From positions 186,001 to 250,000 of the forward strand of contig NZ_JAMBOF010000002.1 in assembly GCF_023715485.1 (NCBI RefSeq): a stretch of 64,000 bases of DNA, given 5' to 3'. A program made the translations under genes and the position numbers. The notes under the pieces were generated by a model that saw only the letters and a list, made by a program, of their open reading frames with translations, was not told where the DNA came from and did not search any database. Of this stretch, positions 35,098-45,347 are shown one piece after another. Positions within the stretch are counted from its first letter, which is position 1; every line of letters starts with the position of its first letter. This DNA comes from Mesobacillus subterraneus (lineage in GTDB: Bacteria; Bacillota; Bacilli; Bacillales; Cytobacillaceae).

Positions 35098-35649
35098 ATG
35101 AAAATTCTCTGGGATTTGGATGGAACGATTCTTGATTCATGGCCAACATTGGTGGAGGCATTCACGATCATTGCCAAAAAAGACTTGCGATACGAAGAGG
35201 TCCTGCCGCATTTAAAATACGGTACTGCCTATGATTTTTATGGTGTCGATAAACACAAGGTAACGGAGTTCAGGGAAATCGAACGGACATTGCCGAATGA
35301 ACGCAAACCGCTTTTTCCATTTGTAAAAGATGTTCTTACGAGCGCTGATGCAAATGTTCTGGTGACACACAGAAACCGACGATCGACGGAAGAACTTCTC
35401 GATCACTGGGACCTCAGCAATTATTTCGAGGAAGTCATCTGCCCCGCTGACGACGGTTATTCACTGAAGCCGGATATCCACGCGTACCAATATCTTCACG
35501 ACCGTTATAGTTTGGATTTGGCGGTCGGCGACCAGAAGACAGACTTGATTCCCGCTAAAAAAATCGGATTGAAGACATGCTCCTTCCGTGAACAAAGCGA
35601 ATTTGCGGACAATACGATATACTGCTACTCGGAATTTCCATATAAGTAA
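35098..35649 (+). CDS. HAD-family hydrolase
   Basis: 183 aa. Motif I LWDLDGTILDSW, motif II VTHRNR (Thr), motif III Lys (LKPD) and motif IV AVGDQKTDL. A phosphoglycolate-phosphatase-like member with a small helical cap. Substrate unknown. ATG with AGGGGGA upstream. Confidence 0.88.
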   Translation: MKILWDLDGTILDSWPTLVEAFTIIAKKDLRYEEVLPHLKYGTAYDFYGVDKHKVTEFREIERTLPNERKPLFPFVKDVLTSADANVLVTHRNRRSTEELLDHWDLSNYFEEVICPADDGYSLKPDIHAYQYLHDRYSLDLAVGDQKTDLIPAKKIGLKTCSFREQSEFADNTIYCYSEFPYK

Positions 35650-35768
35650 AGGTTTGTTTCCGCTTTAATCGCCGCTTTTTAATGAAACTTTAACTTCATT
35701 TTTCATCTTGGAATTTGAACTCATTGCAAGTTTTGCTTAAACTTCCATATATAAAAGCAATACGTAAA

Positions 35769-35804
35769 GAGCGAAACGTGTCCGATTCCCGTTTCGCTTT
35801 TTTC
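35769..35804. terminator. Intrinsic terminator
   Basis: AGCGAAACG / CGTTTCGCT stem followed by TTTTT on the plus strand, between the HAD and MBL genes. Confidence 0.75.
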
Positions 35805-35859
35805 TGTTTCCATTTAGGGACGAGGGGTAAATATTCAATAGAAAAAAGGAGGAATGAAA

Positions 35860-36702
35860 ATGGAGAATAATGCGGAAGACAAAATCATTCCCGTTACTTC
35901 GATTGACAGCGGGGATTTGGAAGCCATAACGGATGATCTGCATTATTTGAATATCCAGATTGTCAATGTCTGCTTCTATGGCAGGCCAGGCGAGCAGAGT
36001 GATTGGGTATTGATTGATGCTGGAATGCCCAGGTCCGCGGAGAAAATTTTACAGGAAGCTGAAAAGCTTTTCGGCGCTAACAACCCGCCAAAAGCAATCA
36101 TCCTCACCCATGGCCATTTCGACCATGTCGGCGCGCTGGTGGAGCTGATTGAGCGCTGGAAAGTAAATGTCTATGCCCACGAACTCGAGATGCCTTACCT
36201 ATCAGGGGTAAAAAACTATCCTGAACCAGATCCGACGGTAGATGGCGGCTTGCTCGCCAAGGTGTCAAAGCTTTATCCGAATGAAGCGATCAAGCTAGGC
36301 AGCAGAGTCAAAGCTCTTCCACATGACGGTACTGTTCCTGAGATGGACGACTGGCGCTGGGTCCACACGCCCGGGCATACACCAGGCCATGTGTCGCTGT
36401 TCCGGGAATCTGACCGGACGTTGATAGCCGGGGATGCGTTTGTTACGGTCAAACAGGAATCATTGTATAAGGTTGTCATGCAGAAAAAAGAAATCAGCGG
36501 TCCGCCGCGCTATTTGACGCCAGATTGGCCAGCAGCGCGAAAATCGGTTGAAGACTTATATGCACTCCATCCAGCAAGAGCCATTACCGGTCACGGAAGG
36601 CCGATGGAAGGTGAGGAAATAGAGAAGAATCTTGATTTACTTGTTCGGGAGTTTGAGAGAATCGCGGTGCCTGAGCATGGGAAGTTCGTTGACGGGGAAT
36701 AA
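35860..36702 (+). CDS. MBL-fold metallohydrolase
   Basis: 280 aa from ATG 35860 (AAGGAGG 7 bases upstream; an ATG at 35854 is too close to it). Zinc ligands in THGHFDHVG, HTPGHTPGH and IAGDAF. C-terminal His in ITGHGRPM. Metallo-beta-lactamase-fold hydrolase of unknown substrate. It has its own terminator upstream, so it is likely a separate unit. Confidence 0.9.
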   Translation: MENNAEDKIIPVTSIDSGDLEAITDDLHYLNIQIVNVCFYGRPGEQSDWVLIDAGMPRSAEKILQEAEKLFGANNPPKAIILTHGHFDHVGALVELIERWKVNVYAHELEMPYLSGVKNYPEPDPTVDGGLLAKVSKLYPNEAIKLGSRVKALPHDGTVPEMDDWRWVHTPGHTPGHVSLFRESDRTLIAGDAFVTVKQESLYKVVMQKKEISGPPRYLTPDWPAARKSVEDLYALHPARAITGHGRPMEGEEIEKNLDLLVREFERIAVPEHGKFVDGE

Positions 36703-36781
36703 AATGGAGACCCCTGCTGCATTTTTGCATTCTGCCAGGCTAAACTACTGAATAGATAATAATGACTGCACTTTAAGCAAG

Positions 36782-37076
36782 AATCACTAGGATTCGAGCT
36801 TGAACCACCACGTTTATTTTGATATTCACTGCGTTTAGAGCCAAGATCACTACGTTTTTCGTGATAATCACTGCGTTTGGAGCCAAAATCACCACGTTTT
36901 TCGTGCTAATCACTACGTTTAGAGCCTAAATCACTACGTTTTTCGTGATAATCACTACGTTTAGAGCCTAAATCACTACGTTTTTCGTGATAATCACTAC
37001 GTTTAGAGCCTAAATCACTACGTTTTTCGTGATAATCACTACGATTTAAGCTATAATCACTACTTTTTCCAATTAC
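36782..37076. repeat. Fourteen-copy array with exact 21-bp period
   Basis: AATCACTACG or variants start every 21 bases from 36782 to 37055. The halves alternate between a TTTTTCGTGAT type and a TTTAGAGCCTA type, so the higher unit is 42 bp. Outer copies are more diverged than the middle ones. Confidence 0.9.
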
Positions 37077-37121
37077 ATGGAAATCCACTGCAGGATTTTA
37101 TAGCGAGAGCAAGAATTTCAT

Positions 37122-37163
37122 AAAAAAAAGCGAAGCGGAATACATCCATCCGCTTCGCTTTTG
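37122..37163. terminator. Bidirectional terminator
   Basis: AAAAGCGAAGCGGA / TCCGCTTCGCTTTT, with A-run and T-run flanks, past the acyltransferase stop. Confidence 0.8.
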
Positions 37164-37164
37164 T

Positions 37165-37701
37165 CTATTTAACTGGAGTACCATAAATTTCATCATCAGC
37201 CCAGCGTTCGGCTAGTTCTTCCTTCGTATAGATCACCCGCATCGGGTTGCCGCCGACGAAGGCTCCTTCCGGGACATCCTTATGGACAAGTGTTCCGGCG
37301 GAGACGATCGCTCCATCGCCGATTTTGATGCCGGGCATAATCGTTGAATTGGCGCCGATCATGACCTCGCTGCCAATCTCAACGTCGCCGAGGCGGTATT
37401 CCTTGATCAAATACTCGTGGGCCAGAATCGTCGTATTGTAGCCGATCACCGTATTGCGGCCGACGGAAATTTTTTCGGGAAACATGACGTCGAGCATGAC
37501 CATCAGCGCGAATGAAGTCTGCTCGCCGACCTCCATCCGCAAAAATGTGCGGTACAGCCAATTTTTCATTCCAAGAAATGGCGTGTAGCGAGCAATCTGG
37601 ATCACTGCAAAATTTTTGACGACCTTCCAAAAAGGAACGGTTTTATAAACATGCCAGAGTGAGTTTGCGCCTTCAACACGATAACGCGTCGTCCTTCTCA
37701 T
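37165..37701 (-). CDS. yvoF: Hexapeptide-repeat acyltransferase (YvoF-like)
   Basis: 178 aa. Left-handed beta-helix repeats are seen from about 70 to 160 (IGYNTTILAHEYLIKEY, IGANSTIMPGIKIGDGAIV, GTLVHKDVPEGAFVGGNP). It should move an acetyl or similar group from CoA to an unknown acceptor. Placed 1 base after ppaX in the hprK operon, as YvoF is in B. subtilis. Confidence 0.88.
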   Translation of the reverse strand: MRRTTRYRVEGANSLWHVYKTVPFWKVVKNFAVIQIARYTPFLGMKNWLYRTFLRMEVGEQTSFALMVMLDVMFPEKISVGRNTVIGYNTTILAHEYLIKEYRLGDVEIGSEVMIGANSTIMPGIKIGDGAIVSAGTLVHKDVPEGAFVGGNPMRVIYTKEELAERWADDEIYGTPVK

Positions 37702-37702
37702 T

Positions 37703-38347
37703 TTACACTCCTAGAATCGGCAGGATATCAGCCATTTTTTCTAATATATAATCAGGCTTATATTCCTCGAGGTGCTCTCTTCCCTTGATGGACCAGGCGA
37801 CACCTGCAGTTTTCGTGCCTGCGTTCTTGCCGCCAAGGATGTCATGGTGGTTATCGCCGACCATGATCGCGCGGTCTGGCGATGAGCCAAGCATTTCGAG
37901 CGCTTTTAATAACGGCTCAGGATCCGGTTTTGGCTTTTCGACATGATCAAGAGCAACGACCACTTCAAAAAACTCATCAAGTCCTGTCAGCTTCATACCC
38001 ATCTGGACAACGTCCGAGCGCTTCGTCGTGACGATCCCCATGTGGAAGCCATTTTCTTTGAGAGTCCTTACCGTTTCGTACACACCTTCGAATCCCTTAA
38101 CAAGCAAATCGTGATTTGCCAAATTGTAAGTACGGTATGTTGTAATCATTTCTTCATAGCCCTCAGGATTCATTGGTTCGAATGTTTCCTGGAGAGAAGG
38201 CCCTAAAAACGGAAGGACATCGTCCCGCTTGTATTGGCCAGGGTAATAATGCTCCATCGTATGGAGGAAGGATGAAATAATCAGTTCATTTGTATCAATC
38301 AATGTCCCGTCAAGATCGAACAGGACGGTGTCTATTTTATTGCTCAT
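37703..38347 (-). CDS. ppaX: Pyrophosphatase PpaX
   Basis: 214 aa, HAD superfamily. Motifs [26 protein letters not shown] and MVGDNHHDI. In B. subtilis PpaX hydrolyses the pyrophosphate released by HPr kinase/phosphorylase, which fits its place in the hprK operon. Overlaps yvoD by 11 bases. Confidence 0.94.
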   Translation of the reverse strand: MSNKIDTVLFDLDGTLIDTNELIISSFLHTMEHYYPGQYKRDDVLPFLGPSLQETFEPMNPEGYEEMITTYRTYNLANHDLLVKGFEGVYETVRTLKENGFHMGIVTTKRSDVVQMGMKLTGLDEFFEVVVALDHVEKPKPDPEPLLKALEMLGSSPDRAIMVGDNHHDILGGKNAGTKTAGVAWSIKGREHLEEYKPDYILEKMADILPILGV

Positions 38348-39281
38348 ATACTGCTTCCTTTCTTTTTGCGAGATCCGCGCGGTTCCAGATGAATGCTACA
38401 GTTACTGTCAATAGTATGGCCACGCCAAGACGGATCAATAGCAGCGGCAGCACAGGAATGCCAAGCGGAACGAAAATCAATGTATCTTCGACGACGGCAT
38501 GGCAGGCGACAAGGAAAATGAAAGCGATCGTCACATCTTTTTTACTGACGCCGTCTTCCTGTACCGCCTGGATCATGACACCAGCACCATAGGCAAGCCC
38601 GATCAGCAGGCCGGCTGCCAGTGTGGTTGAAGTGTTTTCCTTCATGCCAAGCGCTCTTGTCATTGGCGCCATCCATCTTGAAAACACGGCAAGCCATTGT
38701 TTATCCTTCATGATTTGAACAGCCACCATTAACGGAATGACGATAATTGCCAGCTGCAAAATGCCGATCCCTGCCTTTGTAATGCTCTCAAGGAGGATTG
38801 GACCCCAGCCTGATACGGTTTCACTTTTAGCAGGAATCATCCCATACTTGGCGATTTCGGCGCCGCCATTCCAAACCAGGTTGATCACAACAGCGGAAAT
38901 GAACGCAAGACCAAGCCGGACAAGGACGATCACCCATAGCTTGACGCCAACCTTGACAGCAACGCTTGATTCAACGAGCATGTTATGCGAAAAGCTCAGC
39001 ATCACCGCAATGATGAATACTTCTTTTACCGTCAAATCGAGTGTCAAAATGGCTCCGATGGCAGCATAGAGATTAAGGAAATTCCCGATGACAAGCGGAA
39101 TTGCCGCATCGCCCGACAGACCGATCAAGGCCATCATCGGTGTGATCAGCTCAATCACCCACGGCAGGACAGGAGTATATTGAAGGATCGAAACGATCAA
39201 GGTTACCGGAAAAATGACTTTTCCTAGCGCCCACGTCGTCTTCAACCCTACCATCAACCCTCTTTTCAATGATGAACCCAT
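38337..39281 (-). CDS. yvoD: Nucleoside-recognition (Gate) domain membrane protein YvoD
   Basis: 314 aa with about eight hydrophobic helices, arranged as two nucleoside-recognition/Gate halves (for example [40 protein letters not shown] style segments). Transport role is unknown. Between lgt and ppaX as in B. subtilis. Confidence 0.88.
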   Translation of the reverse strand: MGSSLKRGLMVGLKTTWALGKVIFPVTLIVSILQYTPVLPWVIELITPMMALIGLSGDAAIPLVIGNFLNLYAAIGAILTLDLTVKEVFIIAVMLSFSHNMLVESSVAVKVGVKLWVIVLVRLGLAFISAVVINLVWNGGAEIAKYGMIPAKSETVSGWGPILLESITKAGIGILQLAIIVIPLMVAVQIMKDKQWLAVFSRWMAPMTRALGMKENTSTTLAAGLLIGLAYGAGVMIQAVQEDGVSKKDVTIAFIFLVACHAVVEDTLIFVPLGIPVLPLLLIRLGVAILLTVTVAFIWNRADLAKRKEAVYEQ

Positions 39282-39365
39282 CGAAGCATCTCTCCCTATT
39301 TAATAAGCCTTTTTCTCTTTAGATATTTATTTACATATGGACTTTTTTAGTAACCCTAAATTCTT

Positions 39366-40184
39366 CTAGTTTGCCTTTTCCAAATATCTTACTTTGGAGT
39401 AACCCTTGACTCTTCGGTAAATCCATAATCCGATAGCCACAGCGACCAGCGCAATCGAAATAGTCTGGGCGATTCGCAGTGTATCTGTCAGCATCAAGCT
39501 GTCTGTGCGCATTCCTTCGACAAAGAAACGACCGATTGAATACCAGATGACATAGCTTAGGAAAATTTCACCGCGGCCAAGGTTTACCTTGCGCAATGAC
39601 ATAAGCAGGATGAATCCGAGCAAGTTCCAGATTGATTCATATAAAAATGTCGGATGATAATACGTTCCGTTAATGTACATTTGGTTGATAATGAATTCTG
39701 GCAGGTGCAGGTTTTCTAAGAATGCTCTGCTTACTTCCCCGCCGTGCGCTTCCTGATTCATGAAGTTTCCCCAGCGGCCGATGGCCTGGCCAAGAATCAA
39801 GCTGGGGGCTGCGATATCCGCAAGCTTCCAGAAAGAAACGTTTCTTGCGCGAGTAAAGAAATATGTCGTGGCAACCGCACCGATCAAGGCGCCGTGAATC
39901 GCAATCCCTCCATTCCATATCTGCGGAATCTCTGCAGGATACTGGCTGTAATAGTCCCATTGAAAGATTACATAGTAGAGCCTTGCAGATATGATCGCAA
40001 TTGGAATCGCCCAAAGCATCAAGTCTGCAAAAATATCTTTTGGCAAGCCTCGTCTTTCGCCTTCACGCATTGCTAGCCAAAGGGCAAGCGCAATTCCAAC
40101 GCCAATGATGACGCCATACCAATGCACCTGGATCGGCCCAAGTGAAAAGGCAATCGGATCGATTGGCTGAATATTGTTTTCCAT
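39366..40184 (-). CDS. lgt: Prolipoprotein diacylglyceryl transferase
   Basis: 272 aa, seven membrane helices. The signature [14 protein letters not shown] is present, with the catalytic Arg, and [11 protein letters not shown] early in the protein. It attaches diacylglycerol to the lipobox Cys of prolipoproteins, including the element-encoded lipoprotein at 14105. Downstream of hprK. Confidence 0.97.
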   Translation of the reverse strand: MENNIQPIDPIAFSLGPIQVHWYGVIIGVGIALALWLAMREGERRGLPKDIFADLMLWAIPIAIISARLYYVIFQWDYYSQYPAEIPQIWNGGIAIHGALIGAVATTYFFTRARNVSFWKLADIAAPSLILGQAIGRWGNFMNQEAHGGEVSRAFLENLHLPEFIINQMYINGTYYHPTFLYESIWNLLGFILLMSLRKVNLGRGEIFLSYVIWYSIGRFFVEGMRTDSLMLTDTLRIAQTISIALVAVAIGLWIYRRVKGYSKVRYLEKAN

Positions 40185-40261
40185 GTCATTTCCCCTTTTT
40201 CTGTATAGAAATCTTATGTACCAACACTTTGGTCTGTTTTAATCAAACGTTTGATTAATAA

Positions 40262-40304
40262 GGCTGTTTTCGTCCGAAAAGCAACAATCCATGTGAAAAC
40301 AGCC
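40262..40304. repeat. MITE-like element, short copy 3
   Basis: GGCTGTTTTC at one end and GAAAACAGCC at the other, a perfect 10-bp inverted repeat. The minus strand contains TTGTTGCTTTTCGG. It sits between hprK and lgt and may act on the operon RNA. Confidence 0.6.
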
Positions 40305-40354
40305 ATTAACAAAGTTCCCTTGCCATTAGTACACTATTTTTTTGCTCCAAGAGC

Positions 40355-41290
40355 TTAATTTTCATCATGCTCTCCCTCTTCGATTACGTCTGAGAGCCTA
40401 TTGGTGAATTGTTCTGCTGCATTCACACCCATGCGCTTCAGCCTGAAGTTCATGGAGGCTACCTCGATGATGACTGCAAGGTTTCGGCCTGGACGGACCG
40501 GAACAGTCAGTTTCGTTACATCGGTATCGAGGATTTTCATTTTCTCTTCATCGAGGCCAAGTCTGTCATACGACTTTTTCTGGTCCCAAATCTCAAGGTC
40601 GATGATCAGGGAAATCCGTTTATGAGAACGGACTGCACCAGCGCCGAACAGCGTCATCACATTAATGATGCCAACGCCGCGGATTTCCAGGAGATGCTCA
40701 ATCAGATCAGGCGAATTCCCGACAAGCGTGCCAATGTCTTCCTGGCGGATTTCGACGCAATCATCAGCTACAAGACGGTGTCCCCTTTTCACCAATTCAA
40801 GGGCGGTTTCACTTTTACCGACACCGCTTTTTCCCGTGATTAGGACGCCGATCCCGTAAATGTCGACTAAAACCCCGTGGACAGCAGTTGTCGGAGCGAG
40901 CTTGCTTTCAAGATAGTTTGTCAAGTGGCTGGAAAGCCTTGTTGTTTTTTGCTTCGAACGCATAACCGGCACTGATTCCCGTTCTGCTGCCTCAATCAGC
41001 TCGGCCGGCACTTCCATGTCCCGAGTGACAATGATGCCAGGTGTAATATCGGTACATAATTGTTCCATCCGTGATGCCCTGACACGAGAATCCAGTTTTT
41101 CAAAGAATGTGAGCTCTGTTTTTCCCAGAAGCTGCAAGCGTTCTGCTGGGTAATATTCAAAATAACCCGCAATTTCGAGTCCTGGCCTTGAAATGTCGGT
41201 AGTCGTAATCGGCCTGTTGATGCCTTCTTCTCCACTCACCAGTTCCATGTCAAATTTCTTGATGATGTCTTTAGTCCGGACTTTTGCCAA
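40355..41290 (-). CDS. hprK: HPr kinase/phosphorylase
   Basis: 311 aa. P-loop [13 protein letters not shown] near residue 155 and the family signature [15 protein letters not shown]. It phosphorylates Ser46 of HPr and Crh in response to fructose bisphosphate, the key step in CcpA-dependent carbon repression. First gene of hprK-lgt-yvoD-ppaX-yvoF. Confidence 0.97.
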   Translation of the reverse strand: MAKVRTKDIIKKFDMELVSGEEGINRPITTTDISRPGLEIAGYFEYYPAERLQLLGKTELTFFEKLDSRVRASRMEQLCTDITPGIIVTRDMEVPAELIEAAERESVPVMRSKQKTTRLSSHLTNYLESKLAPTTAVHGVLVDIYGIGVLITGKSGVGKSETALELVKRGHRLVADDCVEIRQEDIGTLVGNSPDLIEHLLEIRGVGIINVMTLFGAGAVRSHKRISLIIDLEIWDQKKSYDRLGLDEEKMKILDTDVTKLTVPVRPGRNLAVIIEVASMNFRLKRMGVNAAEQFTNRLSDVIEEGEHDEN

Positions 41291-41495
41291 AGAAGTTCCT
41301 CCTTATATAACAACGTTTAATGGTTTGTAAAATTCCCACATGATCACAATACTTATTATTTTAGCACTTTTTCAGTAATAACCAAATATAAGGAGTCGAA
41401 AACACCTCGAATCCAGCTATATAGGGTCCTGGCTTTTATTTCCTCGTATAACCACTCAGTTAATACTATTACCAGCTGGTAAATATAATTAAAAT

Positions 41496-41511
41496 AGGTA
41501 TAGACAACTAT
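41496..41511 (+). promoter_or_regulatory. NagR operator (dre site) upstream of murP
   Basis: TAGGTATAGACAACTA matches the B. subtilis NagR/YvoA site (TGGTATAGACAACTA type). The second copy is at 45243. It overlaps a TAGACA -35 box with TATTAT at 41524-41529. Confidence 0.85.
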
Positions 41512-41534
41512 ACGTGCCCTTGTTATTATCAAAT

Positions 41535-41548
41535 TGTAAGCGAATTCA
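41535..41548 (+). promoter_or_regulatory. cre site upstream of murP
   Basis: TGTAAGCGAATTCA fits the CcpA consensus TGWAANCGNTNWCA with one mismatch. It lies 46 bases before the murP start. Confidence 0.65.
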
Positions 41549-41593
41549 TTTTTCGTACTATTTTTATATTTTAATAATTGAGGAGGAAACACC

Positions 41594-42967
41594 ATGCGTA
41601 ATGAAGAACGCCTGGCAAGAGAGATACTTGAGCAGCTTGGCGGCGCGGGCAATATTGCTGATGTTGCTTCGTGCATGACCCGCCTTCGCGTCAAGCCGGC
41701 AGATTACAGCAAAGTGAATGTAGCTGGGATCAAGAAAATTGATGGCGTGCTCGGTATCGTTGAAGAAGAAACATTGCAAATTATCCTCGGGCCTGGAATT
41801 GTCACCAAAGTCGCGAATGAAGTTTCTGAGATTACCGGAATGTCTTCCAGAGTCGTTGACGAAGACGACCCAAATCCTTTTGAAGGGCTTGCTGGCCGCA
41901 CGAAGGATGATCTAAATAAGAAAAATGCAACTCCTTTCAAATTATTCTTAAGAAGAATCGCAAGTATCTTCATTCCGCTGATTCCTGCGATTGTCGCATC
42001 AGGCTTGATTGCCGGAATCACAAACGTTATCGTCCGCTCCGGTGCTGACCCTGAATCAACAATTGTCCAGGTTCTTAACCTTATTGGCTGGGGTATCTTC
42101 GGTTATCTTGGTGTATTCGTCGGTATTAATACCGCACGTGAATTCGGAGGCTCACCTGCCCTGGGCGGTGCCGCTGGTATCCTGATCATCAATCCAGGTC
42201 TTGCGAACATAACTCTATTTGGTGAAGCATTAGTACCTGGACGCGGCGGATTGATAGGTGTTATGCTTGCCGCTGTTTTCATCGCAATGCTTGAAAAACG
42301 CATCAGGAAATTCGTTCCGTCTTCATTGGATATTATCGTTACTCCTACTCTATCATTATTGATTACTGGTATTGCTACATTATTCGTGCTTCAGCCTGTC
42401 GGAGGTCTTGTTTCTGACCTGATCACAAAGGGCTTGCTTGGCCTCATCGATATGGGCGGCATTTTTGCAGGTCTGATCCTTGCCGGAACATTCCTTCCGC
42501 TTGTTGTTACTGGATTGCATCAGGGATTGACTCCAGTGCATATGGAATTGATCAATACAATTGGCGATGACCCGCTACTGCCGATCCTTGCAATGGGTGG
42601 AGCCGGTCAGGTCGGTGCGGCATTCGCGATTTACTTCAAGACAAAGAACGAACGATTGAAAAAAGTAATTAAAGGCGGACTTCCGGTCGGTATGCTTGGC
42701 ATTGGCGAACCGCTGATTTTCGGGGTTACCCTTCCGCTTGGCCGTCCATTCGTGACAGCATGTCTTGGCGCTGCAGTCGGCGGAGCCTTCCAGGCATTCT
42801 TTAAAATCGCCACAATTGCAATTGGAGTTTCTGGTATACCACTTGCTTTTCTTGTCCATACAAACCAGATTGTTCTTTATCTCCTTGGCCTATTAGTCGC
42901 TTATGTATTTGGATTCATCTTTACATGGACGTTCGGCTTCAAGGATGAAATGGCTAAGGATATTTAA
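41594..42967 (+). CDS. murP: PTS transporter EIIBC, N-acetylmuramic acid type
   Basis: 457 aa. EIIB domain (1-90) with the phospho-Cys in VASCMTRLRV; EIIC domain (about 110-457) with ten or so membrane helices and GIGEPLIFGVTLPLG. It has no EIIA, as is typical of MurP, which borrows EIIA-Glc. The following mupG and murQ genes support MurNAc or MurNAc-GlcNAc as substrate. ATG with GAGGAGG upstream; dre and cre sites upstream. Confidence 0.88.
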   Translation: MRNEERLAREILEQLGGAGNIADVASCMTRLRVKPADYSKVNVAGIKKIDGVLGIVEEETLQIILGPGIVTKVANEVSEITGMSSRVVDEDDPNPFEGLAGRTKDDLNKKNATPFKLFLRRIASIFIPLIPAIVASGLIAGITNVIVRSGADPESTIVQVLNLIGWGIFGYLGVFVGINTAREFGGSPALGGAAGILIINPGLANITLFGEALVPGRGGLIGVMLAAVFIAMLEKRIRKFVPSSLDIIVTPTLSLLITGIATLFVLQPVGGLVSDLITKGLLGLIDMGGIFAGLILAGTFLPLVVTGLHQGLTPVHMELINTIGDDPLLPILAMGGAGQVGAAFAIYFKTKNERLKKVIKGGLPVGMLGIGEPLIFGVTLPLGRPFVTACLGAAVGGAFQAFFKIATIAIGVSGIPLAFLVHTNQIVLYLLGLLVAYVFGFIFTWTFGFKDEMAKDI

Positions 42968-43027
42968 TTTTATAGCTCTGGTTCCCTGTCCAGCAACGAC
43001 GGGTACTGCAGCCATACCAATAACGAA

Positions 43028-43058
43028 AAAGGAGGAGAGTTGCTTTCCTCCTTTCTTC
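43028..43058 (+). terminator. Terminator or processing hairpin after murP
   Basis: AAAGGAGGA / TCCTCCTTT stem followed by a T/C-rich tail. It may reduce read-through into mupG. Confidence 0.6.
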
Positions 43059-43207
43059 TATTCTATCAAGGCGTTTTTCGTTAAATTCGGAAGAAAATTC
43101 ATCAAAATTGATCCTACAAGAGAGCTTGAACCAAGAAAATATAATGGAGAGTTTATTAGAATAGCAATGATCGTTACGAAAAATTCAAAGCTATTGGAGG
43201 GCTGGCC

Positions 43208-44272
43208 ATGCTCGGCATTTCTGTTTATTTAAACAAAGGCAGGATGGAACAAAATGCTGCTTGGATTGAAAAAGCAGCAGGTTATGGACTAAAGTCTATT
43301 TTCACCTCCCTGCATATTCCCGAAGATAATCCTGCTGATTATAAAGAGCTTTTACAGGAGCTCGGAAAACTGGCAATAAAGCATAAGATGGAGCTGATGG
43401 CCGATGTTTCCCCTCGCTCATTAGAATACCTGGGTCTTGAATGGGAGCGATACGATAAACTCGTGGACTGGGGATTAGCGGGGATCAGAGCGGATTATGG
43501 TTTTACAGCAGGGCAGGTCGTTGAGCTTTCGCATAAAATGAAGATAGGGATTAACGCTAGTACAGTAACAAAAGATGAGCTTTTGTCATGGATTGGCGCG
43601 GGATTAAAAGCGGAAAACGTGGAAGCATGGCATAACTTTTACCCTCGGCCAGAAACTGGTTTGGACAAGGCCTTCCTTATTGAAAGAAACAAGATGTTCC
43701 GCTCGATGGGCATTACAACGATGGCTTTTGTTCCGGGTGACAAGGATTTGCGCGGCCCCGTGTTTGCCGGACTTCCTACGCTTGAGGAGCACCGCGGGGA
43801 AAAGCCACTCATCGCTGCCGCAGAGCTGATGTTTTCCTGTTTTACCGATAAAATATTGATTGGCGATCATTCTGCATCTGATGAAGAATTGAAATTGTTT
43901 GCGTTCCTTGCAGAAAAAATCGTACCGCTTCGGATTGAAGCGAGGAATTGGCCGCAGCCCGAATTATTGGGCAGGCCGCTGACAAACCGGATGGACCCCG
44001 CCCGCGATGTCATTCGGTCCGTTGAATCTCGTTCCTATGCTTTAAAAGGAGACAAGCACCTCTTTGCGGAAAACCAACTCGAAAGAACGCGGGGTACAGT
44101 AACGATGGACAACCACCTGTATGGACGCTATGCAGGTGAATTGCAAATCACCATAAATAACCTCCCGAGGGATGAAAAAGTTAATTGCATTGGTAAAGTA
44201 ATCGAACAAGACCTTCCCCTGCTTTCGCACGTAAAAGCGGGCCAAAAATTTCAGTTTATTGTGAGGGATTGA
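43208..44272 (+). CDS. mupG: 6-phospho-N-acetylmuramidase (MupG, DUF871)
   Basis: 354 aa. TIM-barrel N-terminal part (GISVYLNKG, IFTSLHIPEDN, GINASTV, WHNFYPRPETGLD) and a small C-terminal cyclophilin-like domain, the DUF871 pattern. MupG of Staphylococcus splits MurNAc-6P-GlcNAc inside the cell. With MurP and MurQ this gives a complete intracellular route from cell-wall disaccharide. ATG with GGAGGG. Confidence 0.88.
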   Translation: MLGISVYLNKGRMEQNAAWIEKAAGYGLKSIFTSLHIPEDNPADYKELLQELGKLAIKHKMELMADVSPRSLEYLGLEWERYDKLVDWGLAGIRADYGFTAGQVVELSHKMKIGINASTVTKDELLSWIGAGLKAENVEAWHNFYPRPETGLDKAFLIERNKMFRSMGITTMAFVPGDKDLRGPVFAGLPTLEEHRGEKPLIAAAELMFSCFTDKILIGDHSASDEELKLFAFLAEKIVPLRIEARNWPQPELLGRPLTNRMDPARDVIRSVESRSYALKGDKHLFAENQLERTRGTVTMDNHLYGRYAGELQITINNLPRDEKVNCIGKVIEQDLPLLSHVKAGQKFQFIVRD

Positions 44273-44273
44273 C

Positions 44274-45176
44274 ATGAACATAGCTAAGCTTAATACAGAA
44301 CAGCAAAATCTAAAAACAATGAATATCGACCAGATGTCAACAGAAGATATCATCACCGTAATCAACCAGGAGGACACACTCGTTCCGAATGTAATCGCAA
44401 GGCAGGTTCCGATGATTTCAGAGGTTGTCGATGAGATTGTCACCGCCTTCAAACAGGATGGCCGGCTGATTTATATCGGCGCTGGCACTTCCGGACGTCT
44501 CGGAATCATCGATGCTTCCGAATGCCCTCCGACTTTCGGAACTGACCCGGGCCTTGTTGTTGGAATCATCGCCGGTGGAAAAGAAGCGATGACCGAAGCG
44601 ATTGAAGGTGTCGAGGATGACAAGCAGCAGGGCCAAACAGATTTGGAAAACATCTCTCTTGCCGCGAAGGACATCGTTGTCGGTATTGCAGCCAGCGGCC
44701 GGACACCCTACACGATCGGTGCTCTGGAATACGCTAAAAAAATTGGTGCCCAAACCGTTTCTGTCGTTTGCAGCAAGGATTCCGAAATGGAGAAAATCTC
44801 GGATTACACGATTTCAGCTGTCGTCGGCCCTGAAGTCATCACCGGTTCAACGAGGATGAAAGCAGGTACAGCACAAAAGCTCGTACTGAATATGCTATCC
44901 ACCGCTTCGATGATCAAAATGGGCAAGGTCTACGGCAATCTTATGGTCGATGTCCAGATGACGAACGAAAAACTCCATAATCGCGCAGTCAATATTGTAA
45001 AAATGGCCACTGGAGCATCCGATGAGGAAGCAAGAGCAGCTATCAAGGAACAGAACTATCATACAAAAGCAGCAATCCTGCAGATTATCACCGGCCTTAA
45101 GGGAACTGAAGCTAAAAGCCTATTAGAGAATCATGACGGTTACCTTCGCGATGCAATCAGCTCTCATTACAAATAA
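44274..45176 (+). CDS. murQ: N-acetylmuramic acid 6-phosphate etherase
   Basis: 300 aa. SIS-domain motifs YIGAGTSGRLGIIDASECPP and VGIAASGRTPYTIGALEYA, with the catalytic Glu typical of MurQ. It removes the lactyl ether from MurNAc-6P, producing GlcNAc-6P for NagA. It starts 2 bases after mupG. Confidence 0.96.
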   Translation: MNIAKLNTEQQNLKTMNIDQMSTEDIITVINQEDTLVPNVIARQVPMISEVVDEIVTAFKQDGRLIYIGAGTSGRLGIIDASECPPTFGTDPGLVVGIIAGGKEAMTEAIEGVEDDKQQGQTDLENISLAAKDIVVGIAASGRTPYTIGALEYAKKIGAQTVSVVCSKDSEMEKISDYTISAVVGPEVITGSTRMKAGTAQKLVLNMLSTASMIKMGKVYGNLMVDVQMTNEKLHNRAVNIVKMATGASDEEARAAIKEQNYHTKAAILQIITGLKGTEAKSLLENHDGYLRDAISSHYK

Positions 45177-45242
45177 TCGGCGCAATAATATGCGCGTCTC
45201 AACCTGTCCGGACCAGTCAGTAAGTAATAGGCAGATAGGCAT

Positions 45243-45258
45243 CTGGTATAGACAACCA
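45243..45258 (+). promoter_or_regulatory. NagR operator (dre site) upstream of nagA
   Basis: CTGGTATAGACAACCA. It overlaps the -35 box TAGACA (45249-45254) of a promoter with TATAAT at 45273-45278 (18-base spacer). Confidence 0.88.
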
Positions 45259-45347
45259 TCTGCTACAACTAGTATAATGAGTTTGACAGAGGGTATAAGG
45301 TAAAGTAATGAGAAGCCTAAACAGGACTAAATTTCCAGGTGATAATA

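Noticed and set aside
26903-37076. CRISPR array
   Set aside because: Units are 21 bp with no separate unique spacers of 30 or more bases, and no cas gene is present.
36906-37088. Repetitive open frame (SDYHEKR / SDLGSKR units) across the 21-bp array
   Set aside because: The frame is open only because 21 is a multiple of three. It has a GTG start with no ribosome site, and a base change in one unit ends it within the array.
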